Of a DNA stretch of 64,000 nucleotides, positions 49,436 to 57,571 are shown one piece after another; positions within the stretch are counted from its first letter, which is position 1, and every line of letters begins with the position of its first letter. This DNA comes from an uncultured Bacteroidia bacterium (GTDB lineage: Bacteria; Bacteroidota; Bacteroidia; Bacteroidales; Prolixibacteraceae). The notes beneath the pieces are model-generated. The model saw nothing but the letters and a program-made list of their open reading frames with translations, searched no databases and was not told the origin of the DNA. The translations under genes and the position numbers were made by a program. The stretch spans positions 1 to 64,000 of the forward strand of contig CAIXZH010000106.1 in NCBI GenBank assembly GCA_903923905.1. Direction: 5' to 3'.

Positions 49436-50587
49436 TTACCTCCTTCCATATTTACGGAACAGATAATAGACGCTACCCAGAGCGACAAGTATAACCAACA
49501 CCCCAATCCAACCCCAAAGCATTGGTGTTTCGACAGAGATTCTGAAGGATACTTTGGAAGAGGTTTCCGGTGTTTTGGCATCGATATTGGTTAGGTAATC
49601 TCCGGGAATTGCCTTATTGTCTGCCTTTAGGGTGGCAAAAACCTGTGCGGATTTACCCGGCTGAAGCAGGTCTACTTTTTTAGGATCGAAAGTGACATCC
49701 CAGTTGACCGGTGCAGTAAATTGCAGCGTAATATCTCTGAGCTCGGATGAACCGGTGTTCTTAAGCAAAAGTTCAACCCGTTTCGAATCACCGGCAATAA
49801 TATTGGTACTCAGCAAACCAGCAGGAGTAGTCAGTTCCATGGAATAAGAACCCCTTATCACTACCTCCAGATCAAGGATTGCGGTTGAACTGTTGGTTGT
49901 AGCACTAACCGGAATTTTATACTTACCAGCTTCAATTTTCTCAGGTGGTTTTACTTCGATAATTACAGGGGTAGTGGAGTTGGCCTCAGGGTTTACAGAG
50001 GTTACCTGCTGATTGCTTACCTTAAAGGTTACATTCCATCCCCGCGGGGCATCAGCCATTAAAGCATATAGTTGTTTATCGGCTGTACGATTCTTCAAGA
50101 CTGCACTGAAAGTAAAACTGGAATTGGAATGCCCTTCCATATTCGATTGCCCGGTTGTAAATTCGGTCTTAAAGGTTCCCTGCTCTGATATGTTTATAAC
50201 CAGGGGCATTGAATCAAATCCACCGGCAATAACCTTAAAAGGATAGTTTCCTTTATTGACTTTCAAGGGGATCTCAACTTTAAGCGAGAAACTCTTTTTC
50301 TCACCGGGAAGTACCGAGAGTTGCCGGATAGTCCACCCTCCGGATTTTATGACGTAATTCCATCCCCTGGGTATTCCCGTGACAGAAATATCTACATTTT
50401 TAAGTTCCTTGCTTTTATTGATTACATCGATTGCATAATCAACAGACTCCCCTGGGGGAACGGATATTTTCGTATAGGGCGTGTACAAATTCACGCTTTC
50501 ATCCGCTTGAATGGCGTAATTGTTAAACCATAAAATCCCAAGTAACAGGGATAATAACAGTCTTAACCTTTTAATTTGTGCTGACAT
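49436..50587 (-). CDS. NEW3-domain membrane-anchored protein
   Basis: 383 residues. Signal peptide, then three immunoglobulin-like NEW3 beta-sandwich units (about 33-130, 140-245, 250-350; each with a PRGWN or PVNWDVTF strand), and a C-terminal membrane anchor (GWIGVLVILVALGSVYYLF) with a short basic tail. Probably faces the periplasm as a binding or scaffold part of the downstream ABC-2 transporter. Preceded by a strong ribosome binding site and a promoter. Confidence 0.85.
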   Translation of the reverse strand: MSAQIKRLRLLLSLLLGILWFNNYAIQADESVNLYTPYTKISVPPGESVDYAIDVINKSKELKNVDISVTGIPRGWNYVIKSGGWTIRQLSVLPGEKKSFSLKVEIPLKVNKGNYPFKVIAGGFDSMPLVINISEQGTFKTEFTTGQSNMEGHSNSSFTFSAVLKNRTADKQLYALMADAPRGWNVTFKVSNQQVTSVNPEANSTTPVIIEVKPPEKIEAGKYKIPVSATTNSSTAILDLEVVIRGSYSMELTTPAGLLSTNIIAGDSKRVELLLKNTGSSELRDITLQFTAPVNWDVTFDPKKVDLLQPGKSAQVFATLKADNKAIPGDYLTNIDAKTPETSSKVSFRISVETPMLWGWIGVLVILVALGSVYYLFRKYGRR

Positions 50588-50595
50588 GTAAAAAT

Positions 50596-50601
50596 CCTCC
50601 T
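50596..50601 (-). promoter_or_regulatory. Strong Shine-Dalgarno site of NEW3 gene
   Basis: AGGAGG on the minus strand, 8 bases before the ATG at 50587. The same spacing occurs at the nitroreductase. Confidence 0.75.
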
Positions 50602-50631
50602 TAATTAGTTAATAATTTAAAATACGGGAGG

Positions 50632-50661
50632 CAAAAATAAAAATTTTGTAAAAAAATCAAA
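50632..50661 (-). promoter_or_regulatory. Promoter of the NEW3/ABC-2 operon
   Basis: Minus strand: TTTG (50661-50658), 18 bases, TATTTTTG (50639-50632). Good match to the Bacteroidota vegetative promoter. Confidence 0.55.
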
Positions 50662-50694
50662 AGTCAAATTATTACATTTTTTTGACTTTTTGAT
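50656..50694. promoter_or_regulatory. Inverted repeat overlapping the NEW3 promoter
   Basis: ATCAAAAGTCAAA (50656-50668) and TTTGACTTTTTGAT (50681-50694) are reverse complements apart from one extra base. It overlaps the -33 element, so it could be a repressor or activator site. Confidence 0.4.
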
Positions 50695-50873
50695 ATTTGT
50701 TGATTGGTTGAATTAAGGATTAGTTTCGAATCCGGCAAACCCTGAAAATAAAACGCAACAAATTTTATATCAGCAATTTGATTCCATAATAATATCTCGG
50801 GCCAAACAATTTTGAGTCAAACCTGATGAGTTTTAACCAATGGGAACGGCTAATTTAATATTTGTGCCATAAA

Positions 50874-53228
50874 TTAATCGGTCTGTTTTGACGGAATTGT
50901 AAACCGGAAAATACTTCCTCTCCCCTCTTCACTTTCCACCCACAACATCCCATCATGCTTTTCAATGAAATCCTTGCAGATGATCAACCCCAAACCTGTG
51001 CTTGATTCCCCTTCAGTCCCCTTTCTGGCTGTATTTACATCAATTAAAAAAAGGTTATCCACGATATATTTACTCATTCCGATACCATTATCACGAACTG
51101 AAATTTCCACCTTGTTTCCATCAGCTGACTTTGCAGACACAATTATCTTACCTCCTTTGGGAGTAAACTTCACTGCATTGTTAGTTATATTCCGAATTAT
51201 ACTTCCAAACATAGTGGGATCTGAATAAACCAGCAAATCATCCGGGATATCAAACGCAATTTCAATCTCCTTTTTTGCAGCTGCTTCAATGCTTAGGTTT
51301 AAACTCTCATCTATTCTGGGGCGCAATAGAAATATTACAGGATCAAAATTGGTAAAGCCTCTTTGCATATATGACCATTCCAACAGATTTTCAAGCAAAT
51401 TGTATAAATTATTGACCGACTTATGAAGAACTATCGATATTTTCTGAATCTCATTGTGAGTCAAACTGGGCAAGTCATTGGCCATTGCCTCTGTCAGCCC
51501 GAGAATTCCGCTGAAAGGGCTTCGCAGATCATGGGCAATAATGGAAAATAACTTGTCCTTTTCTGCATTGAGTTTAACTAATTGTTCAGTTTTGATGTTT
51601 AGTTCTTTTTCTATCTTTTTACGCAAAGTAATATCATGACCTATCGTAGAGGCACCTATAATTTCACCATCCCAGCTTTTTATCGGAGAAACGGATATTG
51701 ATACCTTAATGAGTTGTCCGTCTTTCCGTTGACGATCGGTTTCAAATTGTTCAAGAGAGATTCCTGTTTTTATCTTTTTAAGAATTTGAATCATTTGATT
51801 ATCAGAACCTGTAGGAGACAATTTGGAAATTGGCTGACCAATCATTTCTGAGGCACAATAACCATAAACTAATTCGGCCCCGCTATTCCAGCTCGTGATA
51901 ATTCCATCCAGGGTTTTACTTATAATAATTGCGTTAGAGGAGGCCACCAGAGCCGCAAAATGAGATAACTTTTGTTCCTCAATTTTCCGGTCAGTGACAT
52001 CCAGAAATGAAGCCAATATTTTCCCATTCCATAATATTGTAGCCGATATAGTTACATACCTTACACCCCCATTGCTATTATAAAATGTAAATTCGAAACT
52101 ATTGGGGCCAGCTAGTAGTTGTTGATTATATTCTGTTAATCGTTCCTGGTCCTGAGTTGATATTTGTTTTGTCCAGCTTTTACCAATCACCTCTTCCTTT
52201 CTATAACCAGTCATCTTACAATATTGGTCATTAACCATAGCCAGGGTTGTATCCTGTTCGATTACCGCGATTGCTGCTGAGTTATTTTCAAAAATTTTGC
52301 GAAAATTCTCTTCGCTTTCACTTATCTTCTCTTCTGCCTTTTTAAGAGCTGTAAAATTTTTATCAATTGAAGTACCCATTGAACGGGAGATCGAAAATAT
52401 AACGATTCCTGATATCAGGAGTACCAAAATGGTGGAGATGCCGTTTATCAGTCCAAAAGAACTGCCAAAATTCCCGGAATACAGGGATAGCAGAAACCCT
52501 TGTAATTGGGACAAAATAAATATCGCAGGAATCATGATTCGTAACAATCTTGCTCTGACAGCACTTCCTGTAAAATATTTGATGGGATAAGCTTCTTTCC
52601 CTGCCGCAATTAGCAGTCCAATAGAGGATATTACAAATAAGAGCGCAGTGAGCAATGCCATTGGGATTGTAGAGCCTCCGTAGAGAACTGGAACACCGTA
52701 GGCATAGCCAACAATTACAACGTATCCTATGAAGAGAGTCAGAGCACTAAAAATGACTGAAATTTGTTTTGATTTGCGCAAGAGCATCAAAAGCGATGCG
52801 GATATTAAGATAAAACAAATGGCCGAAAGAAATGACATAGTACCGGCCTTGATATTTTCCACCATGACAGATTGCAACCCCAGGAAATTTCTTAGGTTAT
52901 AGGTGTTTCCGGTTCCAATATCACCAAGTATCAGTAATGAACCAATTAGTATTAAAGCCCCAACCGAGTTGATCGCTATATGTATTGCTTTGTTTTTGAA
53001 CCCTTGTGAATGGAATGTAAATGCAGTACCAAATAGAAGAAACAATAGCGCGGTCTCGTCAGCCATTGGAATAAGCTTTTGTCCGGGGCTGATATAGTTA
53101 AAAACCCCAAAAGACCATAATATCAGTATTAATCCTCCTGTTGATGCAGTAAAAGTGCCACAGACCAGCATAGTAAGCTCAGCCCATTTATCCGCTCTTT
53201 GTTCATTTTCAGGATGAAATTTAAGCAT
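50874..53228 (-). CDS. PAS-domain membrane sensor histidine kinase
   Basis: 784 residues. Eight hydrophobic segments in the first 290 residues form an integral membrane sensor. Then two PAS domains (about 305-420 and 425-545), and a dimerisation helix with SIIAHDLRSPFSGILGLTE (phosphoacceptor His about 566). ATPase with N-box IIRNITNNAVKFT, RDNGIGM and STGLGLIICKDFIEKHDG. No receiver domain and no neighbouring regulator gene, so an orphan kinase. Core type differs from the 12-34 kb kinases. It has its own promoter. Confidence 0.9.
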   Translation of the reverse strand: MLKFHPENEQRADKWAELTMLVCGTFTASTGGLILILWSFGVFNYISPGQKLIPMADETALLFLLFGTAFTFHSQGFKNKAIHIAINSVGALILIGSLLILGDIGTGNTYNLRNFLGLQSVMVENIKAGTMSFLSAICFILISASLLMLLRKSKQISVIFSALTLFIGYVVIVGYAYGVPVLYGGSTIPMALLTALLFVISSIGLLIAAGKEAYPIKYFTGSAVRARLLRIMIPAIFILSQLQGFLLSLYSGNFGSSFGLINGISTILVLLISGIVIFSISRSMGTSIDKNFTALKKAEEKISESEENFRKIFENNSAAIAVIEQDTTLAMVNDQYCKMTGYRKEEVIGKSWTKQISTQDQERLTEYNQQLLAGPNSFEFTFYNSNGGVRYVTISATILWNGKILASFLDVTDRKIEEQKLSHFAALVASSNAIIISKTLDGIITSWNSGAELVYGYCASEMIGQPISKLSPTGSDNQMIQILKKIKTGISLEQFETDRQRKDGQLIKVSISVSPIKSWDGEIIGASTIGHDITLRKKIEKELNIKTEQLVKLNAEKDKLFSIIAHDLRSPFSGILGLTEAMANDLPSLTHNEIQKISIVLHKSVNNLYNLLENLLEWSYMQRGFTNFDPVIFLLRPRIDESLNLSIEAAAKKEIEIAFDIPDDLLVYSDPTMFGSIIRNITNNAVKFTPKGGKIIVSAKSADGNKVEISVRDNGIGMSKYIVDNLFLIDVNTARKGTEGESSTGLGLIICKDFIEKHDGMLWVESEEGRGSIFRFTIPSKQTD

Positions 53229-53290
53229 CGTTTTAATTTTAATGTACCATTCGAATGTTGACCAGGAATGAAAAGTTTAGGTGACCGATA

Positions 53291-53321
53291 CAAACGTACG
53301 AAACACAATATTCAATACAAA
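53291..53321 (-). promoter_or_regulatory. Promoter of the PAS kinase gene
   Basis: Minus strand: TTTG (53321-53318), 19 bases, TACGTTTG (53298-53291). Near-ideal Bacteroidota vegetative promoter; start of transcription expected near 53284. Confidence 0.7.
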
Positions 53322-53426
53322 ATTTAAATGGCTTAAATAGCTTAATTTAGGGAGGTGATTACAAAGATCGATTCCTCTCTTTTGGGCTTGACAGGGATGG
53401 GTCAGGAAAGTCAGATTGAACCCAAA

Positions 53427-54464
53427 TTATCTGTATTTTGCAATAAAGTCGTTGACCTCATTACAAAATAAAACTTCGTCCTGGAACATTAAATTGTGGC
53501 CACTTACTGGGGAAATTACCATTTTTTTTTCAGCTGCAGTAATCCGGTTCAAAATATCCTCCCCAAGCTCCTTAGGACATATAAAATCATATTCCCCATA
53601 TAGCAATAATGTTGGGGTGACCACTTTATAAAGCAAAGATGAAAATTGAGTTTTAGCTAACGCAGCGTTAAAACCTGCATTTCCTGAATATAGGTAATTG
53701 AATAAAATAGATGTGATTGGTAAATCATCCTCTATTGAAATTGCCTCCATTGCAGCTATAAGATTAAATTGATTAACTTCCGGAATATAGGTTTCTGCTT
53801 TTTCTGCATAATTCTCCAGCTGATCAGATTCTTTAAGCGTGAAATTACCCGGATGGGCATTGCAATAGCTTATAATCAGCTGCCAATCTGAAACATGTTT
53901 GTTCGAGTCAATCTGTTGCTGGCCCACCTTTAAAAGCATTAGTCTCGTAAGGGTATCGTTCAGTGGGTAATTATGTGAACCATCCACCATAATCCAGCCT
54001 TTCACCATCGATTGATTTTGGTCGGTTGTCATAAATGAGGCGGTTAAAAGGCCTCCAAAACTATGTCCCAAAATAAACACACTGGAGTTTTGTCCATACC
54101 TGTACTTAATGAGCTCAATAACCTTCTTAAGGTCATCGGTCATTTGAGGCAGGTTCAGGTTATTTCCGTTCGAATTTCCCTGAGATGCCCCTGCATTACG
54201 TTGATCCCAAAAAACAACGGCATATTTGTTCTCAATATTTTGGCTGATATATTGGGTATCATAAACAAAAGATCCGGTACCCGGGCCGCCGTGAACAATA
54301 ATCAGAAAAGTATGGCTTGCTGTATTTCCCTCCACCAATAAGCGCATTGAGGCCCCAGCATTTTCGAGATAAAAGGTTTCAAATACATTTGTTCCAATGG
54401 TAATCTTCTCTTTTTGGCAGGAGAAGAGCAGAAATAGCAGAAAACCTATGATTATACGTTGCAT
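53427..54464 (-). CDS. Lipoprotein alpha/beta hydrolase (proline iminopeptidase-like)
   Basis: 345 residues from ATG 54464, chosen because it gives a clean lipoprotein signal (MQRIIIGFLLFLLFSC, Cys16). The longer frame overlaps the upstream gene. Motifs: oxyanion-site HGGPGTGS, DQRNAGAS, nucleophile elbow LGHSFGG (Ser about 135), late acid in LLYGEYDFICP and His in SGHNLMF. Matches the S33/alpha-beta hydrolase group that includes proline iminopeptidases. Tethered outside the cytoplasm; substrate unknown. It starts 4 bases after the upstream barrel-like gene. Confidence 0.82.
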   Translation of the reverse strand: MQRIIIGFLLFLLFSCQKEKITIGTNVFETFYLENAGASMRLLVEGNTASHTFLIIVHGGPGTGSFVYDTQYISQNIENKYAVVFWDQRNAGASQGNSNGNNLNLPQMTDDLKKVIELIKYRYGQNSSVFILGHSFGGLLTASFMTTDQNQSMVKGWIMVDGSHNYPLNDTLTRLMLLKVGQQQIDSNKHVSDWQLIISYCNAHPGNFTLKESDQLENYAEKAETYIPEVNQFNLIAAMEAISIEDDLPITSILFNYLYSGNAGFNAALAKTQFSSLLYKVVTPTLLLYGEYDFICPKELGEDILNRITAAEKKMVISPVSGHNLMFQDEVLFCNEVNDFIAKYR

Positions 54465-54468
54465 CGCT

Positions 54469-55107
54469 TTAAAATTTTGACTTAACATGATGAAAGAAAT
54501 GCAGCTTGTAAATTACTCCAATTTCCATCGCCGGTCTTAAATAGATCGTGCTGTTATAAGGATACAATGAAAGAAGGTTGAATTTATAAAAGAGCATAAA
54601 GGGTTTATGTCTTATTTTCGAAAAATCGTATCCGACTCCTCCGCCAATGGATAGAAGTGCATAATAATAACCGGCAAGCCTGACAACAGACACATTCCCG
54701 TTATTATCAACTTTGTAGGTAGTTCCCCCCAAAAAGGTACGGCTTAAGCCGATTTCAGGCGAAAATTCGGTGAAAAAACCTGTTGATTTCGTTCTTCTCA
54801 TCGTCCAGCCTGCGGTAAAGTAAAAATTATCATGAAAATATGGGTGGTGATACCAACCCAAATTGGCCGAGACAAATCGTTCCTTATCAAAATCCTTCAT
54901 CTTTCCTGATTTTTTAGTTTTAACCACTTTAAACGATTTTACAGAATATTCTGCACCTAACCTGGCTCCCGGATAAATGAGAGAACTGTTATAGGAAGCT
55001 TTCAGATTTAATGAATCGGATAATCTGCCGGGGGTATCAGTTCGGGCGAAACAGTATAAAACGATCGTTAAAAGGAATATCGTGAGACAGAATTTTCGAA
55101 GGTTCAT
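54469..55107 (-). CDS. Probable outer-membrane beta-barrel protein
   Basis: 212 residues, signal peptide (LTIFLLTIVLYCFA), then alternating aromatic/polar strands (GARLGAEYSVKSFKVV, FYFTAGWTMRRTKSTGFFTE, YYYALLSIGGGVGYDFSKI, IYLRPAMEIGVIYKLHFFHH) as in small outer-membrane barrels. No family name recognised. It shares a two-gene operon with the lipoprotein hydrolase. Confidence 0.65.
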   Translation of the reverse strand: MNLRKFCLTIFLLTIVLYCFARTDTPGRLSDSLNLKASYNSSLIYPGARLGAEYSVKSFKVVKTKKSGKMKDFDKERFVSANLGWYHHPYFHDNFYFTAGWTMRRTKSTGFFTEFSPEIGLSRTFLGGTTYKVDNNGNVSVVRLAGYYYALLSIGGGVGYDFSKIRHKPFMLFYKFNLLSLYPYNSTIYLRPAMEIGVIYKLHFFHHVKSKF

Positions 55108-55250
55108 GGAGCTAAGTTAATAAAATTGTGTTGAATATGAAAACAAAATTGACCATTTGTCATACAAAATTTAATTACTTATTGTAACTTTAATCTATCT
55201 GCAGATTGCCATCTAAAATTGAATCATGTCAGGTATAAATTTATATCGCC

Positions 55251-55997
55251 ATGAATCCAAAGATTAGTTTAAGCCTTGTTTTTGGTACTCTTCTTTTGGT
55301 GGGTTGCCCTGATCTTTCAGCACAACCCGGAATAAATATTTATACTGATTTTGGTGAAAATAATGTATCGCAGGGATTGTTTATTAAAACTGCGGGTTTT
55401 GCCAGCTACAAATTCGGAAAATATTTACTGGAATCCGGTTTCCAGTTAGATCTGAAGAATACCAATAATACTTTCTTTTCGGGATTTAGTATGAGTGGCT
55501 CAAGAAACTTTAAGATTACCAATTTTCCGTTGGAGATCACAGGTTTCTGGATAAGTACCCCCTTCTCGGAACTGCTTCGCGAAACCAATTGGGGTGCCCG
55601 GTTAAATCGGGAAAGTAATCACTTTGAATATTTGATCGGTGCTCATTTCAGAACTTATGCTTTTCGGCAGAAAGCAATCCGGGAATATGGAATTGGTCAA
55701 AGTGCATCGAAAATTCATGAGACCATGAATCTGTTGTATTCAGTTGGCTATCAACTTAAACCAAGAAATAACTCTTGGAATGCGGGTATCTCGCTGACCA
55801 ACTACGACAATTTTATGATTGAACAGGAAACAAACCCGATGCTCAGGCTGAATGGGTTATATAAATTAAGCTCACCACTTATAATTTATCTCCAGGCCTG
55901 GTACAAAAGTGCCGGTGCTACTAACCTCGCGGTGAACTATTTTGGATTCTTTTTCAGAACAGGAATCATATGGAATATCCGATGCGCAAAAGATTAA
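55251..55997 (+). CDS. Hypothetical secreted/outer-membrane protein
   Basis: 248 residues with a signal peptide ending in LSAQ. A Cys near residue 19 (LLLVGCPD) also gives a possible lipobox. The rest is strand-rich with many aromatics (FGFFFRTGIIWNIR at the end, an outer-membrane-type C-terminus followed by four residues), suggesting a beta-barrel. Family not recognised. It overlaps the metallophosphoesterase start by 16 bases, so the two are co-translated. Confidence 0.6.
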   Translation: MNPKISLSLVFGTLLLVGCPDLSAQPGINIYTDFGENNVSQGLFIKTAGFASYKFGKYLLESGFQLDLKNTNNTFFSGFSMSGSRNFKITNFPLEITGFWISTPFSELLRETNWGARLNRESNHFEYLIGAHFRTYAFRQKAIREYGIGQSASKIHETMNLLYSVGYQLKPRNNSWNAGISLTNYDNFMIEQETNPMLRLNGLYKLSSPLIIYLQAWYKSAGATNLAVNYFGFFFRTGIIWNIRCAKD

Positions 55998-56824
55998 TCA
56001 TCCTTTTTGTGGTCTCTGCCTTCATTGCATCATGCTTTAAGGACAGTGCACTAATTGGCATTTTTATCTCCTATAAATCGGTTAATCTGCGCTTTGATCA
56101 GTCAATGATCTGGAACAGTACCCATCCTTTCAAAGTAATTGAGGTGCCAAATGATGATTATACCTTACTCACAATGGGCGATAGTCATGTTGGAGGAATG
56201 ACTAACCTGGATCGTTTCTTTAGTATTTCCAAAACTGCATATGCCTCTGCTGTGGTAATGGTAGGTGATTTGACGAACGGTCGAGCCGGAGATTACGCAC
56301 TATTTGAGCAACATCTGCCAGATCAGGATTCATTAGCCTCATTTCCCATCGTTGGTAATCATGATCTTAATTACGAGGGGTGGAATGAATTCTATTCCCG
56401 TTTTGGATCATCGACCTATATCTTTACCGTTAAAACACCGGTTGCGAAAGATTTGTGCATCTGTCTCGACAATGCAGGAGCAACCCTGGGCGATAAACAA
56501 CTGGCCTGGCTAACCAATTTGCTGGAAACTATGCGGTCCAACTATCGAAACTGTTTTGTTTTTGCCCACGTCAATTTATTTCGTTTCAGACACACCGAAA
56601 GCACCAATCCACCGGTTGAAGAATTGCAGGTTTTAATGGATCTATTCACCAGGTACCATGTAGATTTGGTTATAAACGGGCACGACCATAGGCATAATTC
56701 TGCGTTTTTCGGAATAACCTGGTACATAATAATGGATGCACTTGAGGACGGTTTGAGCAATGCCGGGTATTTGAAGTTAAATGTAAATAACGGAAAACTG
56801 TTATTTACTTTTGAATATTTTTAA
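55982..56824 (+). CDS. Calcineurin-like metallophosphoesterase lipoprotein
   Basis: 280 residues from ATG 55982, which gives a lipoprotein signal (MRKRLIILFVVSAFIASC). The metallophosphoesterase motif set is complete: TMGDSHVGG (GDxH), MVGDLTNGR (GDxxxxG), IVGNHDLNYEGW (GNHD), FAHVNLF, and INGHDHRHN (GHxH). Binds two metal ions and hydrolyses phosphoesters in the periplasm or at the cell surface; substrate unknown. Confidence 0.85.
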   Translation: MRKRLIILFVVSAFIASCFKDSALIGIFISYKSVNLRFDQSMIWNSTHPFKVIEVPNDDYTLLTMGDSHVGGMTNLDRFFSISKTAYASAVVMVGDLTNGRAGDYALFEQHLPDQDSLASFPIVGNHDLNYEGWNEFYSRFGSSTYIFTVKTPVAKDLCICLDNAGATLGDKQLAWLTNLLETMRSNYRNCFVFAHVNLFRFRHTESTNPPVEELQVLMDLFTRYHVDLVINGHDHRHNSAFFGITWYIIMDALEDGLSNAGYLKLNVNNGKLLFTFEYF

Positions 56825-56908
56825 CAGATAAACCGGGCAAAACCTAATATTCATTCTCGGTTTTGAATAAACCTCAGGAGTGGTAAAAAAGTTTATAACT
56901 TTGCAACT

Positions 56909-57559
56909 ATGATCTTTTCTGACACCATCTTTACGTTTAAGGCAGCGTATTTTATCAGTTCATTTATTACGCTTCTGGCTCTGATTAACCCTATTCAGAA
57001 GATATTCCTGATCAATTCATTACAGAATCAGCTCAAAGACACTGAATTAAAGTATATATCCATCAAGTCATCAATTACTGCCTTTATTATCCTGGTTTTT
57101 TTCCTCTTTCTTGGGAATGTGATTTTTACCTATGTCTTCCGGATCGAACTTTACTCATTTCGGGTAACCTGTGGAATGGTACTTGTTTATAGTGGCTGGA
57201 TGGCGCTTCACCAGGGAGTATTGATCAATATCGGCAAGGATGTCAGTATCCGGGATATTTCATCCGTGCCAATCGCAATTCCGATGATTGCCGGTCCCGG
57301 AACGATCACTGCCACAGTTACCTTCCCTGCACAATACGGTTCACTGGTCACGGTTTCTGCGGTATTTGCCGCGCTCGCTGTAAACCTGGTTATCATGCTC
57401 TTTGCTAAAAATATTGGCAAAGTACTGATCAAACTAAATTTAATGTCGGCTCTGGTACGAATAATTGGGTTGATAATTGCCACAATCGGAATCCAGATGA
57501 TTTTCGATGGCGGGGTCGAATTCCTGAAAATTCATGGGTTGATTAAAATTCCATTGTAA
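56909..57559 (+). CDS. MarC-family integral membrane protein
   Basis: 216 residues with six membrane helices. MarC/UPF0056 marks are FITLLALINPIQKIFLINSL at the start, VPIAIPMIAGPGTITATVTF in the middle, and LVRIIGLIIATIGIQMIFDG at the end. The family is widespread and of uncertain function (once linked wrongly to multiple antibiotic resistance). Converges with the beta-helix gene with only 12 bases between stops and no clear terminator. Confidence 0.85.
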   Translation: MIFSDTIFTFKAAYFISSFITLLALINPIQKIFLINSLQNQLKDTELKYISIKSSITAFIILVFFLFLGNVIFTYVFRIELYSFRVTCGMVLVYSGWMALHQGVLINIGKDVSIRDISSVPIAIPMIAGPGTITATVTFPAQYGSLVTVSAVFAALAVNLVIMLFAKNIGKVLIKLNLMSALVRIIGLIIATIGIQMIFDGGVEFLKIHGLIKIPL

Positions 57560-57571
57560 CATGCCTTGTTT

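Noticed and set aside
56896-56903. TAACTTTG five bases before the MarC start as a promoter
   Set aside because: No -33 element at a usual distance, and it would start transcription inside the first codons.
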